DNA of 64,000 nt from Acidimicrobium ferrooxidans. Lineage in GTDB: Bacteria; Actinomycetota; Geothermincolia; Fen-727; Anoxymicrobiaceae. The notes below the pieces were generated by a model. The model was given only the letters and a program-made list of their open reading frames with translations, was not told the DNA's origin and searched no databases. This document shows positions 35,656 through 43,371 of the stretch, one piece after another (within the stretch, counting starts at the first letter, position 1; each line of letters starts with the position of its first letter). The stretch covers positions 839,190-903,189 of the forward strand of contig DYIU01000002.1 of assembly GCA_020723485.1 (NCBI GenBank). The letters are read 5' to 3'. Both the position numbers and the translations under genes were made by a program.

Positions 35656-35748
35656 GTGCACATCGGGGTCAGGTCCCGTTGTGCATTTCCTCAGGCAAAC
35701 GCACCGACTTCCTTCAAATGCACAACGGGACCTGACCCCGATGTGCAC
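35656..35748. repeat. Palindromic REP-like element, copy 4
   Basis: A perfect 33-bp inverted repeat (35656-35688 and 35716-35748) around 27 bp, with arms containing GTGCACATCGGGGTCAGG. It lies between tupC and moeA inside the operon. The remaining intergenic bases to 35805 show nothing else. Confidence 0.9.
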
Positions 35749-35805
35749 TTCTATTGTACGCAAAGCAGGACGGCGGCTCATTGACGACGCTCACCGGTGC
35801 CCGGC

Positions 35806-36921
35806 TCACCTCTCGATCACAACAACGGCTGTCGCCTTGAACCGCGCCTCCACCTGTGAGCCGACATCGAGTCCCAGCTCCTCGAGGGAGCGCCGCGTAA
35901 CGACCGCAACGAGCTGGAACGGGCACTCGATCGTGACCCTGGCGACAGGCCCTCGGAGGTCGACGGCGGCGACCCTTCCGGGCAACCGGTTGCGTGCGCT
36001 CGACAACTCGTCCTCGCACGGAGCGGGCGTGAGCGAGACATCCTCCGGCCTCAGCCCCACCTTCACTCTCTCTCCCGGCTGGAGGTCCGCGACCGCCTCG
36101 ATGCGGTGCCCGCCGACATCGATGTGAGCGAGGCCCTCCTCGGAGGAGACCACCTCCCCGTCATAGATATTTTCAAATCCTATGAAGCCCGCCGCGAATT
36201 CGCCGCTCGGCTGGTAGAAGATGTCGCGCGGCGATCCCTGCTGGACTATCCTTCCCTCGTTGAGAAGGACCATGCGGTCCGCCAGCCTGGCAGCTTCGTC
36301 CTGGTCGTGTGTCACGAACACCGCCGTCATGCCGAGCCTGTGCAGGAGCTCCCTGACCTCCTCCTGGAGGTCCCGCCGGGTAGGAGCGTCCAGGCTCGCG
36401 AACGGCTCGTCGAGCAGTATGACTTCGGGCTCTATCACCAGTGCCCGGGCCAGGGCCACCCTCTGGGCCTCGCCGCCAGAAAGCGTGGTGACGTAGCGGT
36501 CCTCGAGGCCGTCGAGCTTGACGATCCTGAGCATCGCCGCCGCCCTGGCTGCCCTGACCTCGGCCGGCACTCCGCGGACCTTCAACCCGTATGCCACGTT
36601 CTCTCCAACCGTCCCCCTGAAGAGCAGGGGGTCCTGGAATATCAGGGCCATCCTCCGGGACACCTCGACACGCCCGCGCCCCTCGAGCCCCTGTATCTCG
36701 GTGCCGGCGAGCATGACCCTGCCCGAGGTGGGAGGCTCCAGGAGGTTCAGGATGCGCAGGAACACGCTCTTGCCGGCCCCGCTCGGCCCCAGCACCACCA
36801 GTATCTCACCGCGGCTCACCGCGAAACGCTCGACGTCGAGGACGAGCCTGTCCCCGAAAGCCTTGGTGAGATCGACGGCCTCCAGCAGCGGTGCCTGGAT
36901 TTCGATATCGCCTTCAACCAT
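35806..36921 (-). CDS. tupC: Tungstate/molybdate ABC transporter ATP-binding protein
   Basis: A 371-residue ABC ATPase: Walker A GPSGAGKS, signature LSGGEAQRVALARAL, Walker B VILLDEPFASLD, H-loop THDQDEA. The C-terminal region (about 245-371) is a TOBE/MOP-type regulatory domain (VGLRPEDVSLT, then VEARFKATAVVVIER) that usually binds oxyanions for trans-inhibition. It overlaps tupB by 8 nt. Tungstate rather than molybdate is inferred from TupA. Confidence 0.92.
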   Translation of the reverse strand: MVEGDIEIQAPLLEAVDLTKAFGDRLVLDVERFAVSRGEILVVLGPSGAGKSVFLRILNLLEPPTSGRVMLAGTEIQGLEGRGRVEVSRRMALIFQDPLLFRGTVGENVAYGLKVRGVPAEVRAARAAAMLRIVKLDGLEDRYVTTLSGGEAQRVALARALVIEPEVILLDEPFASLDAPTRRDLQEEVRELLHRLGMTAVFVTHDQDEAARLADRMVLLNEGRIVQQGSPRDIFYQPSGEFAAGFIGFENIYDGEVVSSEEGLAHIDVGGHRIEAVADLQPGERVKVGLRPEDVSLTPAPCEDELSSARNRLPGRVAAVDLRGPVARVTIECPFQLVAVVTRRSLEELGLDVGSQVEARFKATAVVVIER

Positions 36922-37654
36922 GGATGTAAGCCCCGGTCAGTCCTTTTGTCTCGGCGGCCTGCCTTCCCTTGTCAGCCTGGAGGCGGGTCAGGAATATGTT
37001 CACAACAATGGCGATCATGATGAGTATGATGCCCGCGGCGAGCGCCTGGTCCATGTATCCCTTTCGGGTCTCCTGGACGATGTAGGTGGTGAGCACCTGG
37101 GTGTCCCCCTTGATGTTCCCACCTACCATCAGCACCGCCCCTACCTCGGAGACCACCCCCCCGAACCCGGCGATGACGGCGGCCACGAGTCCGGCGCGCG
37201 CCTCGCGGAGCTTGACGTAGACGGACTGCACCCGAGTCGCTCCCAGGCTCCTGGCCTGCATACCTATCCGGGGATCGACGTCCTCCAGCGACGCGTTCGT
37301 GAATCCCGCGACTATGGGCGCCGCGAGGACCACCTGGACCATTATCATCGCGGTCGGCGTGTAGAGCAGGTCCATGAATCCCAGCGGACCACTCCGGGAC
37401 AGCAGGAGTACGAACAGCACGCCCATGACGACAGGCGGAAGGCCCATCATCGCGTGTGTGAGCACCAGCGCGGTCTTTCGCCCCGGGAACCGGAACTCCG
37501 CGAGCGCCACCCCGGCCGGAATGCCTATGACGGACCCGATGATGGTCGCGACGCCGTTAACGAAAAGACTGAGGAGCACTATCCTGTAGAACTCCCAGTC
37601 GAACGAGAACAGCATGTAGAACGCTTCCCTGAACGCCCTCAGGATATAGATCAT
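36914..37654 (-). CDS. tupB: Tungstate ABC transporter permease
   Basis: A 246-residue inner-membrane protein with about five helices (e.g. IVLLSLFVNGVATIIGSVIG, PPVVMGVLFVLLLS, AGIILIMIAIVVNIF) and the permease coupling loop EDVDPRIGMQARSLGATRVQS. It forms the channel of the Tup system. An inverted repeat (GGGAGCC/GGCTCCC, 37691-37719) lies in the tupA-tupB gap and may set their relative expression. Confidence 0.92.
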   Translation of the reverse strand: MIYILRAFREAFYMLFSFDWEFYRIVLLSLFVNGVATIIGSVIGIPAGVALAEFRFPGRKTALVLTHAMMGLPPVVMGVLFVLLLSRSGPLGFMDLLYTPTAMIMVQVVLAAPIVAGFTNASLEDVDPRIGMQARSLGATRVQSVYVKLREARAGLVAAVIAGFGGVVSEVGAVLMVGGNIKGDTQVLTTYIVQETRKGYMDQALAAGIILIMIAIVVNIFLTRLQADKGRQAAETKGLTGAYIHG

Positions 37655-37737
37655 CTCAATCGCCTTCCAAAAATCCCGGCAGGACCGGCCGGGAGCCGCC
37701 CACTGAAAAGGAGGCTCCCACTGGCCCCGGTGATCCG

Positions 37738-38619
37738 TTATTCCGTGCTCTCGCCCATGCCTCGCGTCTCGCCCTTCGACGTGGGAATGAACAGCTGCAC
37801 GCCGTTCTTCTTGTATGCTTCGATGAGCTTCTGCCCCTCGTCGCTCGAGAGGAACTCGGCGAAGTCGGCCGCCCCTTCCGTGTTCAGCTCGAGATCAGGG
37901 AACTTGTCCGGATTAACCACTATGACGCTGTACGGGTTCCGCAGGGAGTTATCGCCCTCCAGGAGAACCACGAGCTGGACGGTGCCCTCTCGCGCGGTGA
38001 ACGTCGCGCTGTCGCTGAGAGTGTAGCCCTGCTTTTCGTTGGTAATGGTGAGCGTCTCGCCCATGCCCTGTCCGGTCTCGATGTACCAGGGCTGTCCCTT
38101 CGGATCGACTCCAGCCTGCTTCCAGAGCTCGAGCTCCTTCTTGTGCGTCCCCGAGTCATCGGCGCGGCTCACGAAGATCGCCTTGCCCGCCGCGCCGGCC
38201 TCGGCGATTCTTTTAAACGCGTCCGACCCGGTCTTCACTCCCTTGACCCCGGCGGGGTCCGCTTCCGGGCCGACTACTATGAAGTTGTTCTCCATCACCT
38301 CGACCCGCTCCAGGCCGAATCCGTTCTTCACGAACTCGTCCTCGGAGGTCTTGGCGTGCACCATCAGGACGTCGGCGTCGCCGCGCTCGCCCATCTTCAA
38401 GGCCTCGCCGGTACCGACCGCTATGACCTTGACCTTGACGTTGTACTTCTCCTCGAACTCAGGAAGTATCTCGTCGAGCAGGCCGGAGTCCTGCGTGCTG
38501 GTCGTCGTGGCCAGCACGAGCTTGGTCGGCTCGCCCTGCCCGCACCCGGCGGCCAGGAGGCCCGCTGCCGTGGCGAATAACGCTATGAGGATCACTGCTA
38601 CGAATGTCTTCCTGTACAT
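37738..38619 (-). CDS. tupA: Tungstate-binding lipoprotein TupA
   Basis: A 293-residue substrate-binding protein. The ATG at 38619 follows CAGGAG. Lipoprotein signal FATAAGLLAAGC. The tungstate-site signature TTTSTQDSGLLDEILP is directly after it, and SRADDSGTHKKELELWKQAG and GMGETLTITNEKQGYTLSD are family blocks. The open frame continues upstream through the riboswitch-like leader to 38883 only by chance. First gene of the operon. Confidence 0.95.
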   Translation of the reverse strand: MYRKTFVAVILIALFATAAGLLAAGCGQGEPTKLVLATTTSTQDSGLLDEILPEFEEKYNVKVKVIAVGTGEALKMGERGDADVLMVHAKTSEDEFVKNGFGLERVEVMENNFIVVGPEADPAGVKGVKTGSDAFKRIAEAGAAGKAIFVSRADDSGTHKKELELWKQAGVDPKGQPWYIETGQGMGETLTITNEKQGYTLSDSATFTAREGTVQLVVLLEGDNSLRNPYSVIVVNPDKFPDLELNTEGAADFAEFLSSDEGQKLIEAYKKNGVQLFIPTSKGETRGMGESTE

Positions 38620-38684
38620 GCCATCTCCTGTCGTCTCAACCTCTCCGAGGAGAGGTCGGCACGGGGGCTCCGCGCCCCCAGCCT

Positions 38685-38775
38685 CTCCTTTCCAAACACG
38701 GGAGGCACAACGGTTTCCAGTCGTACCCTTTCGCCCTGGGGCCGTGGCCAAGGCTTTAGGCCCTTCGGGTCGGAG
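38685..38775 (-). promoter_or_regulatory. Moco/Tuco-riboswitch-like leader, promoter-distal copy
   Basis: A roughly 91-nt structured block upstream of tupA. On the minus strand it runs CUCCGACCCGAAGGGCCUAA, then GCCACGG, GGGCGAAAGGG, GGAAACC, GCCUCCCGUG and GGAAAGGAG. The ends (CUCC/GGAG) and the CACGG/CCGUG pair can form nested stems, with GAA- and GAAA-closed hairpins. Position before a tungstate/Moco operon and the CCUCCCG-type core suggest the Moco (Tuco) riboswitch class. Two further hairpins follow before the tupA RBS, so control could be translational. Confidence 0.6.
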
Positions 38776-38823
38776 AGCTATCTCCTGTACCACCTCCTTA
38801 GTTCGAGCCTGCCGCACGCAGGT

Positions 38824-38855
38824 AAAGAAAAAACCTGCCGCGCGAAAAGGCAGGT
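38824..38855 (-). terminator. Rho-independent terminator between riboswitch copies
   Basis: On the minus strand a stem ACCUGCC...GGCAGGU (38833-38855) is followed by UUUUUUCUUU. It lies directly after the upstream riboswitch-like copy and before the second, consistent with transcriptional attenuation by the first unit. Confidence 0.85.
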
Positions 38856-38872
38856 GCTCTGTCTCTGTCCTT

Positions 38873-38964
38873 CTCCTTTCCAAGCACGGGAGGCATCGCG
38901 GTTTCCCGCGTATACCCTTTCGCCCTCGAGCCGTGGCTTTTGCTTTAGGCCCTTCGGGTCGGAG
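38873..38964 (-). promoter_or_regulatory. Moco/Tuco-riboswitch-like leader, upstream copy
   Basis: A second 92-nt block closely similar to the one at 38685-38775, sharing the CUCCGACCCGAAGGGCCUAA start, GGGCGAAAGGG, GGAAACCG, GCCUCCCGUG and GGAAAGGAG while stem pairs vary. That conservation pattern is expected of a functional RNA. It is followed by an intrinsic terminator, so this copy probably controls elongation. Confidence 0.6.
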
Positions 38965-39044
38965 AAACGGCTATTCTGTTTCAAAGATTGAACCACAACC
39001 AGCGACCGAAGGTCAAAGAGCCGGCTCTCTTGCAGTGGCGCTGA

Positions 39045-40709
39045 TCACGCGGGAGGGGGCGCGGGCCTCGGTGCCTCGGGGCGGCCGGAGAGGTTGAACT
39101 TGACCGGCCAGGGGCGGAACGAGACGAGGAACGCGACCAGCCCCGTGATAAGGAACAGTATCACCCACAGCGAGGTGAACGCCCTTCCAAGCGCGAGAGC
39201 CGACTCCCTCAGGAGCGTTGTGGTAGGGAACGGTATGGAGATGCCCTTGAGAACGCTAGGGTACTTGGCATCCAGCATGCCGAAAGCGAACTGCCCGAGG
39301 CACAGTGACATCCAGGCCAGACCGGTGGACAGAAGGCCCAGCTTCCAGCTGAAGTGCCTGCCCGAAGCGAACACTACGACTATGCCGACCGCGAACCCAA
39401 TCACCCAGCCGAAGATCCAGCGCCCGGAGTGGCGCCACCATTCGAATCCCGCGTACGCCGCTGCCAGGACGACCGCGGTCAGCAGGCCGAAGAAGACCGC
39501 CTTGAAGTAAGACGGCTGCCCGGTAACGGCCCCGTCGTAGTCATCGGGGAGCTGCATAGCAACAACCCGGTCGGAGGACTTTTTCCGCTCTTTCTTGGCT
39601 TTCCGGGTGGGGAGCCTCGGCGCGTACTCGTCACGCATGAGCGAATCGTCCGCCGGAACTACCGCCTCGCGAGCTTCCGCCGCCCCTGGAGCCGCCGCCG
39701 CGGGCGGCACCGGGGCGGGTGCCTCGAGCTGCGGCTCGGCCGGGGCGCCGCCGAAAGGCTCCGGCTGCCGCGCGCCGCGCCCGGCGGTGCGCCTGGGTCC
39801 TTTCAGCTCTCCCCAGAACTCATCCTTTTCTTCCGTTGAGAGAGTCGGCTCCGGCGCGGCCTCGCCTGCTCGCTTTCCCCTTCTTCCGGATGGCTTTTCT
39901 GCAGGCTTCTTCAGCTTCCTGGGCTCCTTCCGGCGCTTCCCTTCAACCACCGCCGGTGCCTCCGGAACCGCCGGTACGGGGGACGGAACCGCGGGCGGGG
40001 TGACGGGAACACCTGCGGGGCGCGGGGGCGCTGCCCCGGGCGGGGACACCAGCTGCGCCGGCGGAGCCTGCTCGGCCACCGTCCAGGGAATCTCCGCTCG
40101 AGGCTCCGGGGGCGTCTGCGGCGGCGCTGCGGCAGGCTGCGATTCGACGCGCGGCGGAGCCTGTGCCGCGGGGGGCGGACCCGTCTCCACGCCCGGAGGC
40201 GGGACCGGCGGCACACGCTCGACCGATGGAGACGGAGCGGCCGTAGTAGGCGGCACGGTGTATTCCGTGGGAGCCGAGCTCGGGGGCGGAACGGTGAATT
40301 CGGCTGGAGGCGGCGGGGCCTGGGGCGCCGGAGGCACCGTGTGTTCCACGGTCGGCGCGGCCGGCGCCGTCGGAACCGTATGCTCGATCACAGGTGGTGC
40401 CGCCGGGGCGGGTGGCGCCTGCGGCGGCATGGGCGGCACCGCGGCGGGAGGCGGTGGCGCGGCCTCCGGGACGGCGCCACGTTCGCGCTTCCTCCGGGGC
40501 TCCTTGACCTGGGCGGGCTTCTGCTGACGCGGCTTGCCCTTGGCCGGACGCGCGCTCATCTGCGAGGCGAGCCTCTGCACCTGAGCCGCGTGGCAGTCAG
40601 GGCACTGGTAGGTCTCGTTTGTCTCGCTTATGCATACGCGGCAGAACTTCTGACCGCAGTTAAGGCAGGCCAGGTACGCGTCCTGGCCAGGGTGCCATTT
40701 ACAGTCCAA
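39045..40709 (-). CDS. Zinc-finger, proline-rich, C-terminal membrane protein
   Basis: 554 residues in three parts. Residues 1-42 form a B-box-like zinc finger (CKWHPGQDAYLACLNCG, FCRVC, CPDC). Residues 60-380 are a Pro/Ala-rich low-complexity linker with recurring EHTVP/EFTVP/EYTVP units. Residues 410-540 hold four membrane helices (AVFFGLLTAVVLAAAYAGF, WIFGWVIGFAVGIVVVF, TGLAWMSLCLGQFAFG, LWVILFLITGLVAFLVSF). TTG start behind AGGGGGA, with a TATAAT upstream. Last gene after the three repeat proteins on the same strand; function unknown, possibly an adaptor between membrane and cytoplasmic partners. Confidence 0.7.
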   Translation of the reverse strand: MDCKWHPGQDAYLACLNCGQKFCRVCISETNETYQCPDCHAAQVQRLASQMSARPAKGKPRQQKPAQVKEPRRKRERGAVPEAAPPPPAAVPPMPPQAPPAPAAPPVIEHTVPTAPAAPTVEHTVPPAPQAPPPPAEFTVPPPSSAPTEYTVPPTTAAPSPSVERVPPVPPPGVETGPPPAAQAPPRVESQPAAAPPQTPPEPRAEIPWTVAEQAPPAQLVSPPGAAPPRPAGVPVTPPAVPSPVPAVPEAPAVVEGKRRKEPRKLKKPAEKPSGRRGKRAGEAAPEPTLSTEEKDEFWGELKGPRRTAGRGARQPEPFGGAPAEPQLEAPAPVPPAAAAPGAAEAREAVVPADDSLMRDEYAPRLPTRKAKKERKKSSDRVVAMQLPDDYDGAVTGQPSYFKAVFFGLLTAVVLAAAYAGFEWWRHSGRWIFGWVIGFAVGIVVVFASGRHFSWKLGLLSTGLAWMSLCLGQFAFGMLDAKYPSVLKGISIPFPTTTLLRESALALGRAFTSLWVILFLITGLVAFLVSFRPWPVKFNLSGRPEAPRPAPPPA

Positions 40710-40732
40710 ACCGTCCCCCTGTCGTCATGTCA

Positions 40733-40738
40733 ATTATA
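40733..40738 (-). promoter_or_regulatory. -10 element upstream of the zinc-finger gene
   Basis: A perfect TATAAT on the minus strand, 24 nt before the TTG start codon. The -35 region is poor. It suggests the zinc-finger gene can be transcribed apart from the repeat-protein genes. The remainder of 40740-40851 contains no gene that I can see. Confidence 0.5.
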
Positions 40739-40851
40739 GGGTAACCGGCCCCCGGGCACACATGTTCGACATCGTTGATGAAACCAGCGGGAACCATGGG
40801 GCTCCCGCCGGCGTTTACTGGCTCTTGTCCCTCTGGAGGGCCTTACGCCCA

Positions 40852-43332
40852 TCAGGGAGGTATGGCCTCCTTGTAGACGTTGATGCTCGTCGCGTACAGG
40901 TACGGGCCGAGCAGGCCGTTGTCCTGCCGCGTCTTCATCGTGACCCACCTGAGCGGGTCGTTCGGGTTGTTGGCCATCTGGGCGACTATGAAGTTGACGG
41001 CGTTTTCGTCGTTCAGCGCGATCATTAGCTGCCTGGCCATCGCCTGCGCTCCGGGAGTGTCCAGCGCCTGCGTGATGTTGTACGTTGCCGCCGGGTTGGC
41101 GTTGAGGTCGGCGATGACCGTGTTCAGGAAGGCACGGCCGTTCGCGCTGTTGAGAACGCTGGCCGTAGCGGCCGGGTCCATCCCGCCGAGTATCTCCCCG
41201 AGGAACGCGCCGTTGTTGTTGAGCAGGGCCGCGACCACGTGTGGGTCCAGCCCGCCCAGGGCGACCGGCCTTACCAGGTCGTACAGCGCCCCCCTGGGGC
41301 CGCCGGGGTCGTAGCTGCGCAGCGTCGTGTTGCGCATCGCCTGGTTTATCACGTCAGCGTCGAGGTTGGCGATGAGGCCGCTGATGAACGGCCCGCTGTT
41401 GTTGACCACGTTCGCGAGCATGGTCGGGCTCAGGCCGGTGGGCTCCATCAGCGACTCGGTGAACCCCGGCGTGTTGTTCATGGTCTGGGCCAGCACCGCC
41501 GGGTTGAGCCCGACCGCCGGGTCGAGCATGTTGTTCAGCAGAGCCTGGTTTGCGTTGAGCGCATCTGCGAGCACGTCCGGCGCGAGCTTCCCTATGATCC
41601 CGGTCAGGAACGTGCCGTTGCTGTTGACTATGTAGGCGACGACCTCCGGGTCGAGGTACCTGATGAGCTCGCTGGAGGCCCCCATGGAGTCGTTCATCAC
41701 TCCGGCAACCACGCCGGGGTCCAGCAGCGAGACCAGGTTCGCCGCCCAAGCGGCGTTGGCATCGATCGCATCCGCCGTAGCCTGAGCGTCCAGCTTGCCC
41801 AGGAGCCCGGTCAGGAACGACTGGTTGTTATTGACGATATTCGCTATCACTCCGGCATTGAGCTTGCCGAGGAGGTTCCTGAGGAACGTGGGGTCGTCCA
41901 TCCCCTGGGCGAGCCCGGCCGGGTCCAGCTTGCCCACCAGCCTGGTGAGGAAGTCACCGTTATCGTTGACCACTCCTGCAACCACCGAAGTATCGAGGTT
42001 GGCGACCAACTCCGCGGTCCATCCCCAGGTCGAGCTCAACAGCTCGTTGAGTTTGTCAAGGTCGATGTAGGAGAGCAGGCCTTTGACGAAGCCCGGGTTC
42101 TGGTTTATCGCGTTCGCGGTCCCCGCCGTTGACAGGTTGCCCAGCAAGCCGGCCAGGAAAGCTCCGTTGGCGTTCACCGCGCCGGCTATCGGGTCCGGCG
42201 TGAGCTTGGCGACGATCCTGTTGGCCATGTCGGCGTTGTTGGCGACCGCTGCCAGGAACTCGGTGGAGAGGTGCCCCACCATGCCCGAGACGAAAGGCGA
42301 AGAGTTGTTGACCACCGAGGCCAGTGCGCCCGGGTCCAGGTAGCCTATGAGCGCCGAAGTGAAGTCAGTCGTGATGGAGACACTCGCGGCAAGCGAGGAC
42401 GGGCTGAGCTTCCCGAGGAACCTCGCGATGAAACTGGTGTTGTTGGCTATCGTAGCCACGAAGTTCGGGCTGATGTTCATCGCTACTTCATAGGTGAAGG
42501 CCTCGGTGTCCTTCATCGTCCTGGCCAGCGCGTCCGGGTCCATCGACCCGAGGAGCGCGCTCAGGAACGACTGGTTCGCGTTCACGATGCCGGCGAGGAC
42601 CCCGGTGTTCAGCTGGGGCATCAGCCTCGAGATGAGCGTCGGCCGGTCCGCGAGGCCCTTGGAGAGCGCGGCGGCGTCCAGCTTGCCCAGTAGGTTGGCC
42701 ACCCAGGGCCCGTTCGCGTTGACGACGGCGGCCAGCGCATCGGGGTTTATGAGGCCGACGAGCTTGCTGGCGAACTCGGGGTTGGCGTTGAGGGCCGAGG
42801 CGGCGACCTTGTAATCGGTCAGGCTGAGGACCTGGTTCAGGAACTGGCCGTTCTCGTTCACGGCGTTCGCAATGACCTGGGCGTCGAGCTCCGCGACCAG
42901 GTCGGAGAGGAACGGACCTATCTGGTTCACTATCGTCGCGGTGGCCTCGGGGTCCGAGTTCGCCATGACCTCGGTCAGGAACTTCTCGTTCTTGTTGACG
43001 GCGCCCGCCACCACCTTCGGGTCGATGAGGGAGACTACCTCAATCACCCACTCCGGGTTCTCGTTCACCGCGTTGGCGGTCCCGGTGGGGTCGAGCTCGC
43101 GCATGACCTCCGTGAGGAACTCCGGGTTGTCCTGGATGGCCTGGCCGACGGCCTTCGGGTCCAGCGCGCCGATGAGGCCGCTCAGGGTCTTGGCGTTGCT
43201 CAGCTTACCGATGATAGGCCCCAGGGGGCTGCGGGGAGGCACGAACGCCACCACCGCCAGGACCAGGGATCCCACCACCAGAAGTATCACTACCGCGTTT
43301 ATGATCTTCTGGAGACTCGGGTTATAGAGCAT
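40852..43332 (-). CDS. 23-residue-repeat envelope protein C
   Basis: 826 residues. An N-terminal membrane helix (IINAVVILLVVGSLVLAVVAFV) is followed by the conserved block PPRSPLGPIIGKLSN. From residue 57 to about 740 I count about 29 tandem units of 23 residues with the pattern LDPxVVAxAVNxN, then xxFLTxLLGx; a few units are 22 long or carry insertions (near DPGGPRGALYDLVR). A short C-terminal region ends ATSINVYKEAIPP. Each unit should form a helix-turn-helix or an Asn-stabilised solenoid turn, giving a very long rod outside the membrane. No enzyme motif. It starts 39 nt after the second paralogue ends. Family not recognised. Confidence 0.85.
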   Translation of the reverse strand: MLYNPSLQKIINAVVILLVVGSLVLAVVAFVPPRSPLGPIIGKLSNAKTLSGLIGALDPKAVGQAIQDNPEFLTEVMRELDPTGTANAVNENPEWVIEVVSLIDPKVVAGAVNKNEKFLTEVMANSDPEATATIVNQIGPFLSDLVAELDAQVIANAVNENGQFLNQVLSLTDYKVAASALNANPEFASKLVGLINPDALAAVVNANGPWVANLLGKLDAAALSKGLADRPTLISRLMPQLNTGVLAGIVNANQSFLSALLGSMDPDALARTMKDTEAFTYEVAMNISPNFVATIANNTSFIARFLGKLSPSSLAASVSITTDFTSALIGYLDPGALASVVNNSSPFVSGMVGHLSTEFLAAVANNADMANRIVAKLTPDPIAGAVNANGAFLAGLLGNLSTAGTANAINQNPGFVKGLLSYIDLDKLNELLSSTWGWTAELVANLDTSVVAGVVNDNGDFLTRLVGKLDPAGLAQGMDDPTFLRNLLGKLNAGVIANIVNNNQSFLTGLLGKLDAQATADAIDANAAWAANLVSLLDPGVVAGVMNDSMGASSELIRYLDPEVVAYIVNSNGTFLTGIIGKLAPDVLADALNANQALLNNMLDPAVGLNPAVLAQTMNNTPGFTESLMEPTGLSPTMLANVVNNSGPFISGLIANLDADVINQAMRNTTLRSYDPGGPRGALYDLVRPVALGGLDPHVVAALLNNNGAFLGEILGGMDPAATASVLNSANGRAFLNTVIADLNANPAATYNITQALDTPGAQAMARQLMIALNDENAVNFIVAQMANNPNDPLRWVTMKTRQDNGLLGPYLYATSINVYKEAIPP

Positions 43333-43371
43333 CTTTCCGTCTCCCGCCTTTCGTATACTCCCGTGTTCTCG

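Noticed and set aside
37738-38883. Long form of TupA starting at 38883
   Set aside because: The extra 88 codons run through the structured leader and would place the lipoprotein signal internally; the ATG at 38619 has an RBS and a proper signal peptide.
38685-38964. Cyclic di-GMP or cobalamin riboswitch for the tupA leader
   Set aside because: The conserved blocks of those classes (tetraloop-receptor arrangement of c-di-GMP-I, B12 box) are absent, and the gene context is tungstate/Moco.
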